Positions 36,134 through 44,649 of a stretch of DNA of 64,000 nucleotides are shown one piece after another. The stretch's first letter is position 1; every line of letters starts with the position of its first letter. A model generated the notes under the pieces. That model was not told the origin of the DNA, made no database searches, and was given only the letters and a program-made list of their open reading frames with translations. The stretch covers positions 7,560,501-7,624,500 of the forward strand of contig NZ_CP092183.1 in NCBI RefSeq assembly GCF_023499255.1, written 5' to 3'. Origin of the DNA: Couchioplanes caeruleus (GTDB taxonomy: Bacteria > Actinomycetota > Actinomycetes > Mycobacteriales > Micromonosporaceae). The position numbers were made by a program, and so were the translations under genes.

Positions 36134-37279
36134 ATGACGGAACGTACCGGGGGAACGCGCAAATCCGTGATCACGCCGTCGGCGCTCACGGAGCCGACGG
36201 CGTCGCTGGCCGGGTACACGATCGGGGTGACCTCGGACCGGCGCCGCGACGAGCTGGCCGGCCTGCTGGAGCACCGCGGCGCCCGGGTCGTGATCGCCCC
36301 GGCGCTGCGCATCGTCCCGATCGCGGACGACGCCGAGCTGCGTGCCGCGACCCGCCGGTGCCTGACGACACCACCAGACGTCGTGCTGGTCAACACCGGC
36401 ATCGGGATGCGGGGCTGGATGGAGGCCGCGGAGGGCTGGGGGCTGGCGGAGGCGCTACGGGCGGTGCTCTCGGGCGCATACCTGGTGGCGCGGGGGCCGA
36501 AGGCGAGGGCGGCGGTCCGCTCCGCCGGTCTGCAGGACCAGTGGTCGCCCGAGGGTGAGGGCTACGAGGAGGTCGTCGACCACCTGACCCCCCGGGGCCT
36601 CGCCGGGCTCACCGTGGCGACGCAGCTGCACGGCGAGAGCCAGCCGGAGTACACCGAGGCGCTGCAGGCGGCCGGGGCGCGGGTGATCGACGTGCCGGTG
36701 TACCGCTGGGCGCCACCGATCGACCCCGCGCCGCTGCACCGCCTGGTGGATCTCGTCGCCGGCAGGCTCGTGGACGCCGTCACGTTCACCTCGGCACCAG
36801 CCGTCGCGGCCCTGCTGCGGGCCGCCGGTCCCAGCACCGAACCGCTGCTGGACGCGCTGCGCCGCCACGTGCTCGCGGCGTGCGTCGGACCGGTGACCGC
36901 GGCTCCGTTGCGCAAGCACGACGTTCCGGTGGTCGCGCCCGCGAGGGCCCGGCTGGGCGCATTGGTACGCACGATCGTCGACGAGTTGCCGAAGCGGGCG
37001 GTGAGCCTCGAGGTGGCCGGCCATTCGCTGACGTTGCGGGGCCACGCGGCGATCGTGGACGGCAACTTGAAGCCCCTGGCCCCCGCGCCGATGGCGGTGC
37101 TGCGGGCGCTCGCCGCCGCGCCCGGGCGGGTGCTGTCCCGGGCGGCGCTGCTGCGTACGCTCCCCCGCGGCGCCGACGAGCACGCGGTGGAGATGGCCGT
37201 GGCGCGGCTCCGGGCCGGCCTGGGCGCCCCGGGTGTGATCCAGACCGTGGTCAAGCGCGGATACCGCCTGCCCACCTGA
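36134..37279 (+). CDS. hemD: uroporphyrinogen-III synthase fused to a winged-helix domain
   Basis: The 381-residue protein joins a HemD-type synthase (about 20-270; IGVTSDRRRDELAGLLEHRGARVVIAP, VTFTSAPAVAALL) to an OmpR-type winged helix (about 285-381; LKPLAPAPMAVLRALAAAPGRVLSRAALLRTLP, VKRGYRLPT). HemD closes the tetrapyrrole ring on the way to siroheme, heme and B12. In Mycobacterium and Streptomyces, proteins of this build are often tied to nitrate/nitrite reduction genes; none is visible here. The ATG at 36134 is the first start giving a complete synthase domain. It may be a regulator, an enzyme, or both. Confidence 0.87.
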   Translation: MTERTGGTRKSVITPSALTEPTASLAGYTIGVTSDRRRDELAGLLEHRGARVVIAPALRIVPIADDAELRAATRRCLTTPPDVVLVNTGIGMRGWMEAAEGWGLAEALRAVLSGAYLVARGPKARAAVRSAGLQDQWSPEGEGYEEVVDHLTPRGLAGLTVATQLHGESQPEYTEALQAAGARVIDVPVYRWAPPIDPAPLHRLVDLVAGRLVDAVTFTSAPAVAALLRAAGPSTEPLLDALRRHVLAACVGPVTAAPLRKHDVPVVAPARARLGALVRTIVDELPKRAVSLEVAGHSLTLRGHAAIVDGNLKPLAPAPMAVLRALAAAPGRVLSRAALLRTLPRGADEHAVEMAVARLRAGLGAPGVIQTVVKRGYRLPT

Positions 37280-37313
37280 CCCGCCCGTGGGGCGACATCA
37301 GGTGGGCAGGCGG
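37264..37313. terminator. long bidirectional terminator
   Basis: A perfect 16-bp inverted repeat (ccgcctgcccacctga / tcaggtgggcaggcgg) with an 18-base loop that can itself pair (cgccc / gggcg). The left arm contains the stop codon of the hemD-like gene. The convergent cvnD gene ends eight bases to the right. Confidence 0.85.
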
Positions 37314-37320
37314 ACGACCG

Positions 37321-37941
37321 CTATCCGACCGGGGTCGGGAAGCCGCGTTCCTGCTCGGCCACGAGCGTGCGCATGGCGTGCTCGACGACCCCGACCAGCA
37401 CCTGCTTGACGGAGTCGCGGTGCCGGGCGTCACACATGATCAGCGGCACCTGAGGCGCGATGGCCAGCGCCTCACGCACCTCCTCGGGCTCGTACCGCGG
37501 CGCGCCGTCGAAACAGTTCAGCGCGACGAGGTACGGCAGGTGACGGTTCTCGAAATAGTCGAGCGGCGCGAAGGCGTCGGAGATGCGACGGGTGTCCACC
37601 AGCACCGCGGCGCCCACGGCTCCCCGGATCAGCTCGTCCCACATGAACCAGAAACGGGTCTGGCCCGGGGTGCCGAACAGGTACAGGATCAGGTCGTCGG
37701 CCATGGTGATGCGACCGAAGTCCATCGCCACCGTGGTCGTCTCCTTGCCCGGCACCTTGGACGCGTCGTCGATGCCCTGTCCCGCCGAGGTCATCACAGC
37801 CTCGGTGGTCAGCGGCTCGATCTCGGAGACCGCGCCCACGAGCGTGGTCTTGCCCACGCCGAAGCCACCAGCGATGACGATCTTCGCGGAGGTGATCTCC
37901 TTGGGTTGCGCCCCCGCCCGCTCAGAGCTTGCGAAGTCCAC
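37321..37941 (-). CDS. cvnD: conservon GTP-binding protein CvnD
   Basis: The 206-residue small GTPase-like protein has a P-loop GGFGVGKTT (25-33), a LFGTPGQTRFWFMWDEL switch region and a LNCFDG segment in place of the usual NKxD. It belongs to the MglA/Rab-like group that closes actinobacterial conservons. It should respond to the kinase-like CvnA through CvnB/CvnC at the membrane. It overlaps cvnC by 20 bases. Confidence 0.92.
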   Translation of the reverse strand: MDFASSERAGAQPKEITSAKIVIAGGFGVGKTTLVGAVSEIEPLTTEAVMTSAGQGIDDASKVPGKETTTVAMDFGRITMADDLILYLFGTPGQTRFWFMWDELIRGAVGAAVLVDTRRISDAFAPLDYFENRHLPYLVALNCFDGAPRYEPEEVREALAIAPQVPLIMCDARHRDSVKQVLVGVVEHAMRTLVAEQERGFPTPVG

Positions 37942-38284
37942 TCAACACCCTTTCCAGCAGATCCATCCGCTCCGTGAACCCTTCCTTGGGAGCGGCGCTG
38001 TGCAGCGACAGCATCCCGTCGGCGACCATGTCGGCGACGAGTACCCGGGCGACACCCAGCGGGAGCCGGCTGTAGGCCGCGATCTCGGCCAGCGACTGCG
38101 CCCGTGGCTCGCACAGCACGGCTATGCGGTACTTGTCGTGCCCGGCGAACCGGGCTTCCTGAACGGCGGCCTGGCTGGCGACCAGGACCGCCTCGATGGG
38201 AATGTCCCGGCGCGGCTCCGTCCGGCCCCGGGTGACCGCATACGGTCGGACCAGGTTGCCGCGGGGGTCGTGCGGCTGTCCCAT
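37922..38284 (-). CDS. cvnC: conservon protein CvnC (DUF742)
   Basis: The 120-residue DUF742 protein has LVRPYAVTRGRT at the start and an internal winged-helix-like AEIAAYSRLPLGVARVLVADMVADG, ending LLERVLSGLRKL. DUF742 is the third gene of every conservon. Its biochemical role is not established; DNA binding is possible from the helix-turn-helix-like segment. Confidence 0.92.
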   Translation of the reverse strand: MGQPHDPRGNLVRPYAVTRGRTEPRRDIPIEAVLVASQAAVQEARFAGHDKYRIAVLCEPRAQSLAEIAAYSRLPLGVARVLVADMVADGMLSLHSAAPKEGFTERMDLLERVLSGLRKL

Positions 38285-38335
38285 CGAACGGTCACCTCCT
38301 TTGCGAGCTGGACGTAGGGACGTGCGGGGTCCTTG

Positions 38336-38749
38336 CTAGACCTGGTGGGCGACGGCCTCACGCGGCGCCGGCACCAGGGCGGCGCCGACCCGCTCGACGA
38401 GCAGCGCCATCTCGTAGCCGACCTGGCCCACGTCACAGCTGCGGGCGGCCAGGACGGCCATCGACGATCCGTCGCTGATGGACATCAGGAAGAGGTACCC
38501 GCTGTCCATCTCGATGATCGTCTGTTGCACCGCGCCCGCGTTGAACATGCGGGAGGCGCCGTCGGTGAGGCTGACCACGCCGGAGGTGATCGCCGCGAGC
38601 TGGTCGGCACGGTCCGCGGGCAGATCCCGCGACGAGGCCAGCAGCAGGCCGTCGGCGGAGACCGCGACCACGTGCGCGATCCCGGCCACGCTGTCGGCGA
38701 AGTTGCTGAGCAGCCAGCCCATGTCCTGCATGGTGGGGGGCCTGGTCAC
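38336..38749 (-). CDS. cvnB: conservon roadblock/LC7 protein CvnB
   Basis: The 137-residue roadblock/LC7-domain protein (GWLLSNFADSVAGIAHVVAVSADGLLLASS, then LAAITSGVVSLTDGASRMFN) is of the type that acts as a GTPase-activating or scaffold partner of MglA-like GTPases. Its start overlaps the cvnA stop (ATGA). A 51-bp gap separates it from cvnC. Confidence 0.93.
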   Translation of the reverse strand: MTRPPTMQDMGWLLSNFADSVAGIAHVVAVSADGLLLASSRDLPADRADQLAAITSGVVSLTDGASRMFNAGAVQQTIIEMDSGYLFLMSISDGSSMAVLAARSCDVGQVGYEMALLVERVGAALVPAPREAVAHQV

Positions 38750-41700
38750 TGTCCGTTCTCCTTCGGAGCAGGGGCGCCCTCGGCAGCTTCCTCACTGCCG
38801 GCCGTACGCCCTCGTTGCACGCCTCGGTGGTACGCGGAGAGGAGCCCACGCACCTCATCCGGGCTGCGCCGTGTCTGGTTTCGGGGAGCGGTCTGCACGC
38901 CGCCGGGCACGAGCTGTGCCTGGGGCGTCCGCTTGGGCAGCCCGGAACGGGTGGTGTCGGTGACGGTGGGTGCCGCCGCCGCCATCGCCCGCTGCCATCC
39001 TTCGTCGGCCGCGGTGCGCCAGGCGTCCTCGGCCGACCTGCGAGGCCGGGGCACGGACTGGTTACCGCCGTCCGGACCGGCGTCGGCCGGCCGCGAACCA
39101 TTCTGCCCCGCCGTTTCGGCACCGGCGGCGACCGGCGCCGGGGACGCCGGGGCGGCCGGGACCGCGGGCGACACCGGGACGGGCGGAGCCGTGACGGGCC
39201 GGGCGGCCGGGGCAGCCGTCCGGGGTGCCGCGCTCGCGGTCTGCGGCGCGGCGGTGGTGGTCGTGGTGCCGGCCGAGGACGACTGGTTCGGCGGCGGCGC
39301 GTAGCCCGCGGTCGGCATGCCCCACTCCTCCGTGATCGGCCCGTCGTGACCCTTGAACCAGCTCTGTTGCATCTGCAGGAAGATCGGCGCCGCTTCCGGC
39401 CGCTCGTCCTGCTGCGCCGCGGGAGGCGGAGGCGGGGGCGGCATGGCCGCGAGCGCTGCGCCCCAGCCGTTGGGCTCGGGACTCGCGGGCCGGCGCGGGG
39501 CCGTACCGGCGTCCGGGGTGGTGAACCCGACCGCCGGGTTCAGCGGCCGCGACACCTGGGTGTCGGCCGCCGAGCCCTGCATCGTCGGGTACGCCATCGT
39601 CGGCGAGCCGGCCACGCCCGAGTCGTACGCCGAGGTCCCCGCCGGCACCGGATCGACCGGCTGCGCCACCCGGGTGGGCAGCGGCGGACGCTCGTCGGCG
39701 CCGCGCTTGGGCAGCGCGGGCCGGTTCGGCGTCGGGAAGCCGTCCCCCTGCTGCGGGCGCTGCGAGGGCTGCACCGGAAGCTGGGGATGGCTCGGGATGT
39801 CGGGCTGCCGCGGCGGCGCGGAGATCGTCGGCGGGCCGCTCCGGTCGGCGGCGGGGAAGCTGTCGGAGCGGTGCTGCCACGGCTCGGGTGCGATCGCCGG
39901 CAGGGTGGCCGTCGCCGCGCCGCCCCGGCCCAGCGGCATCGGGTCGTTCCAGCCGGAGGGCGTCGGCTCGAGCTGGCGGTTGCCGCGCGAGGGCGGGTCC
40001 AGCGGCCGGCTGTTCGGCAGCACCACGATGTGGTTGGGCAGGATCACCTGCGCGACCGTGCCGCCCTCGATGTTGGCGCGCAGCTCGACGCGGATGCCGT
40101 ACCGGTTGGCGAGCCGGCTCACGACGGCGAGACCCATCAGGCGGAACGCGGCCACGTCCACGTCGGGCGTCTCGGCGAGGCGGCGGTTCAGGCTGTCCAT
40201 CTGTTCCTCGGACATCCCGAGCCCGCGGTCCTCGACCTGGATGACCACGTAGTCGCGGATCCGGCGGCCGTCCGCCACCACCACCGTGTTCGGCGGCGAG
40301 AAGCGGGTCGCGTTGTCGAGCAGCTCGGCGACGAGGCGGACCACGTCGTTGACGGCGACGGCGCTGATGGCGATGTCGGTGTCGACCGTGCCGAACTCGA
40401 TGCGGTTGTAGAGCTCGACCTCGGACTGCGCGGCGCGCAGCGCGTCGACCACCAGGGCGTCCTCGCGGCGCGGGGCGCTGGAGTCGGCGCCGGCGAGGAC
40501 CAGCAGGTTCTCGTCGTTGCGGCGCATCCGGGTCGCGAGGTGGTCCAGCTCGAAGAGCTGGGCGAGGCGCTTCGGGTCCTCCTCGCCCCGCTCGATCTGG
40601 TCGAGCTCGCCGATCATCCGGTCGACCAGGCTCTGCGAGCGCCGGGCCAGGTTGAGGAACATCGCCGAGACGCTGGTACGCAGCGCGGCCTGCTCGGCGG
40701 CGATGCGGACCGCCTCACGGTGGACCACGTTGAACGCCTGCGCCACCTGGCCGACCTCGTCGCGGTTGCTGAGCCGGATCGGGTCGCGCACCTGGCGCAC
40801 GATGTCGTCGGCGCCGCCCTCGCCCAGGTTGCGGACGTCGCGCAGCCGGGCGACGGCGTCGGGCAGGTCGCGGTTGGCCACTGCGAGGGCGCCCTCCCGC
40901 AGCCGGCGCAGGGAGAGGTTGAGCGAACGGGCGAGCAGCACGGCCAGGGCCACGGCGATGATCAGCGTGAGCAGCACCAGGGCGGCCTCGATGGCGGCCT
41001 GCCGGGTCACCGAGCCGCTCTCGTCGCTCGCCTGCTGCAGCGCCTGGCTCTCGAGCCGCTGCTCGGCCCAGCGCATCAGGTCGACCACCGAGCCCATCGA
41101 CTGGGTGATGTCCTGCGGCGGCACCGCGTTGCCACGGGTGAGCCGCAGCGAGACCTGGTCGGCCAGGTTGACCGCGTCGCCGGTGACGGTGTTGTCGACG
41201 AGCGCCTGCTGCTCCGGCGTGGCCACCAGGGCGAAGCCCTCGAGCGCCTCCTGCTGGCTGGTCTGCGTCGCGGTGAAGACGGACAGCTGCTCGTCGCTGA
41301 CGTCGCCGGCGACGCGGGCGGCGTACGCGACCGCCTCCTGCTCGGCGGTGCCCGCCTTGGCGCGGGAGAACGCCGAGACCGCGCGCAGGCTGTCGGCGAC
41401 CTTGCCGGCGCCGGCGTACTGGCTGAGCACCTCGCCGTAGCCGACGAGGTCGGTGATGACGACGCCGTAGCGCAGTACGGCCTCGGACACGGCGATCTGG
41501 TCGCGATCCGTGATCTTCTTGCGGGTCGCGTCCATCGTGCGCAGGTGGTCGTCGATCCGGGCGAGCCGGTCCTCCACGGCCGGCGGCGGCTCGTCGAGCG
41601 CGCGCCGGTCCGTCGTGTACCTCTGGATCCGCTGATCACTCTGGGCGATGACGGCGTTGTAACCGTCCGGCTTCGAGCCGGGGGTCGCCAGGTACTCGGC

Positions 41701-42030
41701 GGCCGCCATCCGCTCCCGGTGCAGGTACTGCGTCAGCTCCGACACGTCGGTGGAGAGCCGGGTCAGGTCCTCCACCTGGCTCGCATCGAGTGCGCGGCCA
41801 CCGACGTCGATCAGCCGTACGGTCGCCAGGGCGAGCACGGCCAGCAGCGGCACGAAGAGGATCATGGCCAGCTTCGAGCGGATGCGGGCGTCCCGCAGCC
41901 GCGGCAACCGGCCGCGGCGCTCGCGGGTTCCGGCGCCGCCATCCCTGCCGCCGTCGTCACTGCCTGCGGCAGGATCGGCGGCGGAGCCCGCGGGATAGGT
42001 CGAGGCCTGGGTCGAAGAACCGGTGCTCAC
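38746..42030 (-). CDS. cvnA: conservon sensor histidine-kinase-like protein CvnA
   Basis: The 1094-residue membrane sensor has TM1 at about 52-74, an extracellular helical NIT-type sensing region (about 85-345), TM2 at about 347-368, a HAMP segment (to about 445) and a dimerisation helix with His497 in ELDHLATRMRR. The HATPase domain has N-box ELLDNATRFSPP (569-580) and G-box EDRGLGM (600-606). The final 410 residues are Pro/Ala-rich and disordered, much longer than the catalytic core needs. CvnA proteins are the inputs of conservons. The GTG start has AGGAG upstream. A periplasmic-binding lipoprotein gene is divergent from it. Confidence 0.92.
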   Translation of the reverse strand: MSTGSSTQASTYPAGSAADPAAGSDDGGRDGGAGTRERRGRLPRLRDARIRSKLAMILFVPLLAVLALATVRLIDVGGRALDASQVEDLTRLSTDVSELTQYLHRERMAAAEYLATPGSKPDGYNAVIAQSDQRIQRYTTDRRALDEPPPAVEDRLARIDDHLRTMDATRKKITDRDQIAVSEAVLRYGVVITDLVGYGEVLSQYAGAGKVADSLRAVSAFSRAKAGTAEQEAVAYAARVAGDVSDEQLSVFTATQTSQQEALEGFALVATPEQQALVDNTVTGDAVNLADQVSLRLTRGNAVPPQDITQSMGSVVDLMRWAEQRLESQALQQASDESGSVTRQAAIEAALVLLTLIIAVALAVLLARSLNLSLRRLREGALAVANRDLPDAVARLRDVRNLGEGGADDIVRQVRDPIRLSNRDEVGQVAQAFNVVHREAVRIAAEQAALRTSVSAMFLNLARRSQSLVDRMIGELDQIERGEEDPKRLAQLFELDHLATRMRRNDENLLVLAGADSSAPRREDALVVDALRAAQSEVELYNRIEFGTVDTDIAISAVAVNDVVRLVAELLDNATRFSPPNTVVVADGRRIRDYVVIQVEDRGLGMSEEQMDSLNRRLAETPDVDVAAFRLMGLAVVSRLANRYGIRVELRANIEGGTVAQVILPNHIVVLPNSRPLDPPSRGNRQLEPTPSGWNDPMPLGRGGAATATLPAIAPEPWQHRSDSFPAADRSGPPTISAPPRQPDIPSHPQLPVQPSQRPQQGDGFPTPNRPALPKRGADERPPLPTRVAQPVDPVPAGTSAYDSGVAGSPTMAYPTMQGSAADTQVSRPLNPAVGFTTPDAGTAPRRPASPEPNGWGAALAAMPPPPPPPAAQQDERPEAAPIFLQMQQSWFKGHDGPITEEWGMPTAGYAPPPNQSSSAGTTTTTAAPQTASAAPRTAAPAARPVTAPPVPVSPAVPAAPASPAPVAAGAETAGQNGSRPADAGPDGGNQSVPRPRRSAEDAWRTAADEGWQRAMAAAAPTVTDTTRSGLPKRTPQAQLVPGGVQTAPRNQTRRSPDEVRGLLSAYHRGVQRGRTAGSEEAAEGAPAPKENGQ

Positions 42031-42537
42031 GACATCTCCTCGCTGATCTTCCCCGCATCTCTTCGCCCGCCCGATCGCCGGCGTCCGGGCCCGGCCGTTG
42101 GCTGCGACAAGGCTGGTGCCGCACGCGGCACGGCCGCGATTTCATCAGAGTCGGCAACCCTTTGGGAAGTCCGAGACATCCCGGAAACAGGGCTCACGCG
42201 CGCCCGGCAATCACCCGAAGGCGTCGACAATCGACAGTGCGTAGGCGTTGACGTGGGCGAATGTAACCGTAACGACGTTCCGTGTCGACACAGTGACGCA
42301 TGTCCATCAAGATTCCAACCACTATGTGGGATGCCTGTCCCGCGCCCTGCCCGCCACCCATATCCGGCCCGAAGGCGAACGTCGATGGGGGCGCGGCTTG
42401 ACCACGACTCTTCACGTTGGCAAGGTTTGGCGCGGTTGGACGGACGGACTGTCCGTGTTCACGCGGTCCACTCCGGACAACGTTGCGTTCTGCGGGACAC
42501 AACACGTCCCGGCACCGCCCTCGAGGAGGCACCCCCA
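42031..42537. promoter_or_regulatory. divergent intergenic region cvnA / binding lipoprotein
   Basis: These 507 bases hold both promoters. A short dyad (gtcgacaatcgac, 42223-42235) and a relatively AT-rich core (about 42240-42320) are visible. No reading frame here is convincing and I see no repeats. Confidence 0.5.
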
Positions 42538-43698
42538 GTGAGGCTCCCCCGTCGCCTGACGGCGTCCGTCGCCGCATCGGCGCTCGTCGTCACCGCCCTC
42601 GCGGCCTGCGATTCGGACAGCGAGGCGAGCGGCAAGACCGACGTCGTGATCGGCGCCGACCTGGCCTCCGGCTCCGCCGTGGACGCCGCGTACGCCCGCG
42701 CCCTGCAGCTGCGCGTGGAACAGGTGAACGCGTCCGGACAGCTCGGCGACTACAACCTCGTCCTGCGTATTCAGGACAACAAGTCCGACCCGACGTCCTC
42801 GCTGCGGAACATCAGCACCATGGGCGACGACGCCTCGGTGGCCGCGGTCGTGTCCGGCGTCTGCAGCGAGTGCGCGGTGGCGGCCGCGAAGACGATCAAC
42901 GACAAGCGGGTGCCGACCATCGCGCTCGCGCCCGCCGAGGAGGTCAGCACACCGGTGGAGAGCCGGCGCTACCTCTTCAAGCTGGGTCCCAACCCGGCCG
43001 ACAGCGCGGCGGCGCTCACCGCGGAGCTCGTCCGTACGGACACCAAGTCGGTGGCGCTGCTCTACTCCGACGACCTGTACGGCAAGGGCGGCCGCAGCCA
43101 CATGGTCAAGGAGCTGGCCAAGGCGAACATCGAGGTGACCAACCAGTTGCCGGTGAAGCCGACCGCCACGGACGTGACCCAGACGGTGGGCACCCTGACC
43201 GACACCGACCCTGACGCGCTGGTGGTCTGGACCGGCGCGGACCAGGCGACGCTGGCGGCCACCAGCGCCAAGGTCGCCAAGTTCAAGGGCCGGGTGTACT
43301 TCGACGCGGCCGCCGCCGGCGACCTGTTCCTGCCGCAGGAGGCCGCCGCCGCGACGAACAACACGACGATGGTGTTCACCCAGATCCTCGCCATCGACGA
43401 CGTCATCGCCACGACGCCCGCCAAGGCCGCCCGCAAGCAGTGGTTCCGCGACTACACCTCGCGCTACGGCAGCTACTCGGGAGCCGCTTCGTTCGGCGCG
43501 GACGCGATCTCGCTGATCGCCGACGCCGTGGCCAAGGCCGGCACGAACCGGCAGCGGATCCGCGACATCCTGGAGACCTCGCAGACCGACGGCCTCTCCG
43601 GCCCGATCCGCCTGACGCCCGACAACCACTCCGGCCTGATGCCGCAGGCACTCACGCTCCTGGTCGCCCGCAGCGGTCGCTGGCGCCTGCTCAGCTGA
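42538..43698 (+). CDS. type I periplasmic-binding lipoprotein (branched-chain amino-acid/amide type)
   Basis: The 386-residue protein has a lipoprotein signal (ALAAC, Cys24). A LivJ-like two-lobed binding fold follows: VVIGADLASGSAVDAAYARAL, LRIQDNKSDPTSSLRNISTM, AVVSGVCSECAVAAAKTIND, SVALLYSDDLYGKGG and ALVVWTGADQATL. No permease or ATPase gene is next to it, so transport is not evident. Its divergent arrangement with the sensor gene cvnA suggests it may present a ligand to that sensor; this is inference. The GTG at 42538 has GAGGAGG eight bases upstream. Confidence 0.88.
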   Translation: MRLPRRLTASVAASALVVTALAACDSDSEASGKTDVVIGADLASGSAVDAAYARALQLRVEQVNASGQLGDYNLVLRIQDNKSDPTSSLRNISTMGDDASVAAVVSGVCSECAVAAAKTINDKRVPTIALAPAEEVSTPVESRRYLFKLGPNPADSAAALTAELVRTDTKSVALLYSDDLYGKGGRSHMVKELAKANIEVTNQLPVKPTATDVTQTVGTLTDTDPDALVVWTGADQATLAATSAKVAKFKGRVYFDAAAAGDLFLPQEAAAATNNTTMVFTQILAIDDVIATTPAKAARKQWFRDYTSRYGSYSGAASFGADAISLIADAVAKAGTNRQRIRDILETSQTDGLSGPIRLTPDNHSGLMPQALTLLVARSGRWRLLS

Positions 43699-43713
43699 CC
43701 CACCGCAGACCCG

Positions 43714-43746
43714 AAGGGCGCCGGTCCGTGCAGGACCGGCGCCCTT
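43714..43746. terminator. bidirectional terminator
   Basis: A perfect 14-bp stem (aagggcgccggtcc / ggaccggcgccctt) with a 5-base loop, followed by TTTT on the plus strand. It separates the lipoprotein gene from the convergent permease. Confidence 0.9.
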
Positions 43747-43760
43747 TTCGGGTACGCGGA

Positions 43761-44585
43761 TCAGCGTGCGGAGGTCGTCGCCCGCACCCACGGGAGCGCG
43801 AGCCGCTCGACCAGCACGAGCAGGTAGTACAGCACGATGCTGATCACGGCCAGGAGGGCGATCGCGGCGAACGCCGTCGCGGTGTCACCCTGGCCGCTGG
43901 TCTGCACGATGATCATGCCCAGGCCGGTCTCGCCGTACTGCATCTCGCCGACCACGACACCGATCACCGCGAGCGGCATCCCGACCTTGAGACCGACGAA
44001 GATCTGCGGCAGCGCGGCGGGCAGCCGGACCCGCAGGAACGTCTGCAGCCGCGAGGCGTCCATCGACCGGACCAGCTCGGCGAGGTCCGCCGGCGTGCTG
44101 GTCAGCCCGGTCGCCGTGGACAGCACGATCGGGAAGAAGCAGACCATGAACGCCATCGCGAGGATCGGGGTCTGCCCGTACCCGAACCAGATCAGCATGA
44201 GCGGCGCGAGCGCCACCTTCGGCACGGCGTTGAAGGCCACCAGCAGCGGCGAGAACATCCGCTCGACCGGCCGCCACGCCGCGATCGCCAGGCCGATGAG
44301 CACGCCCACCAGCACGGACAGGGCGAAGCCGAGGATCGTCGAATAGGACGTGTGCCAGGCCTCGGTCAGCAGGACCTGGCGGTAGCGGTTGAAGCCGTCG
44401 AGCACCTCGGGCGGCGCCGGAAGCACCACCACGTTCATGTCGAAGGCGACGGTGACGGCCCACCAGAGGACGATCGCCACCGCGAGGCCGAGGAGCGGCC
44501 ACAGCACGGCCGAGACGGTACGGCGCGGCGCCGGTCCCGCCGGATCCGCCGCCGCCGGGGCGGAGGCGGTCGCGAGGTCAGTCAT
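43761..44585 (-). CDS. ABC transporter permease (SsuC/ThiX type)
   Basis: The 274-residue inner-membrane protein has about six hydrophobic segments and the BPD_transp_1 coupling motif ELVRSMDASRLQTFLRVRLPAALPQIFVGLKVG. This group moves small sulfonates, nitrate or pyrimidine thiamin precursors. It lies downstream of the binding-protein gene; the ATPase is divergent at 45929. The substrate cannot be fixed from sequence alone. Confidence 0.9.
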   Translation of the reverse strand: MTDLATASAPAAADPAGPAPRRTVSAVLWPLLGLAVAIVLWWAVTVAFDMNVVVLPAPPEVLDGFNRYRQVLLTEAWHTSYSTILGFALSVLVGVLIGLAIAAWRPVERMFSPLLVAFNAVPKVALAPLMLIWFGYGQTPILAMAFMVCFFPIVLSTATGLTSTPADLAELVRSMDASRLQTFLRVRLPAALPQIFVGLKVGMPLAVIGVVVGEMQYGETGLGMIIVQTSGQGDTATAFAAIALLAVISIVLYYLLVLVERLALPWVRATTSAR

Positions 44586-44649
44586 GTCTCATCGTTTCCT
44601 CCGCGGCGTCGCGGGGCGTCCGGGCGGACGCCCCGCGACAGCAGCCGGA

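Noticed and set aside
42194..42577. Minus-strand frame of 127 residues between cvnA and the lipoprotein gene
   Set aside because: No ribosome site, no family signature, and it overlaps the lipoprotein start antisense.
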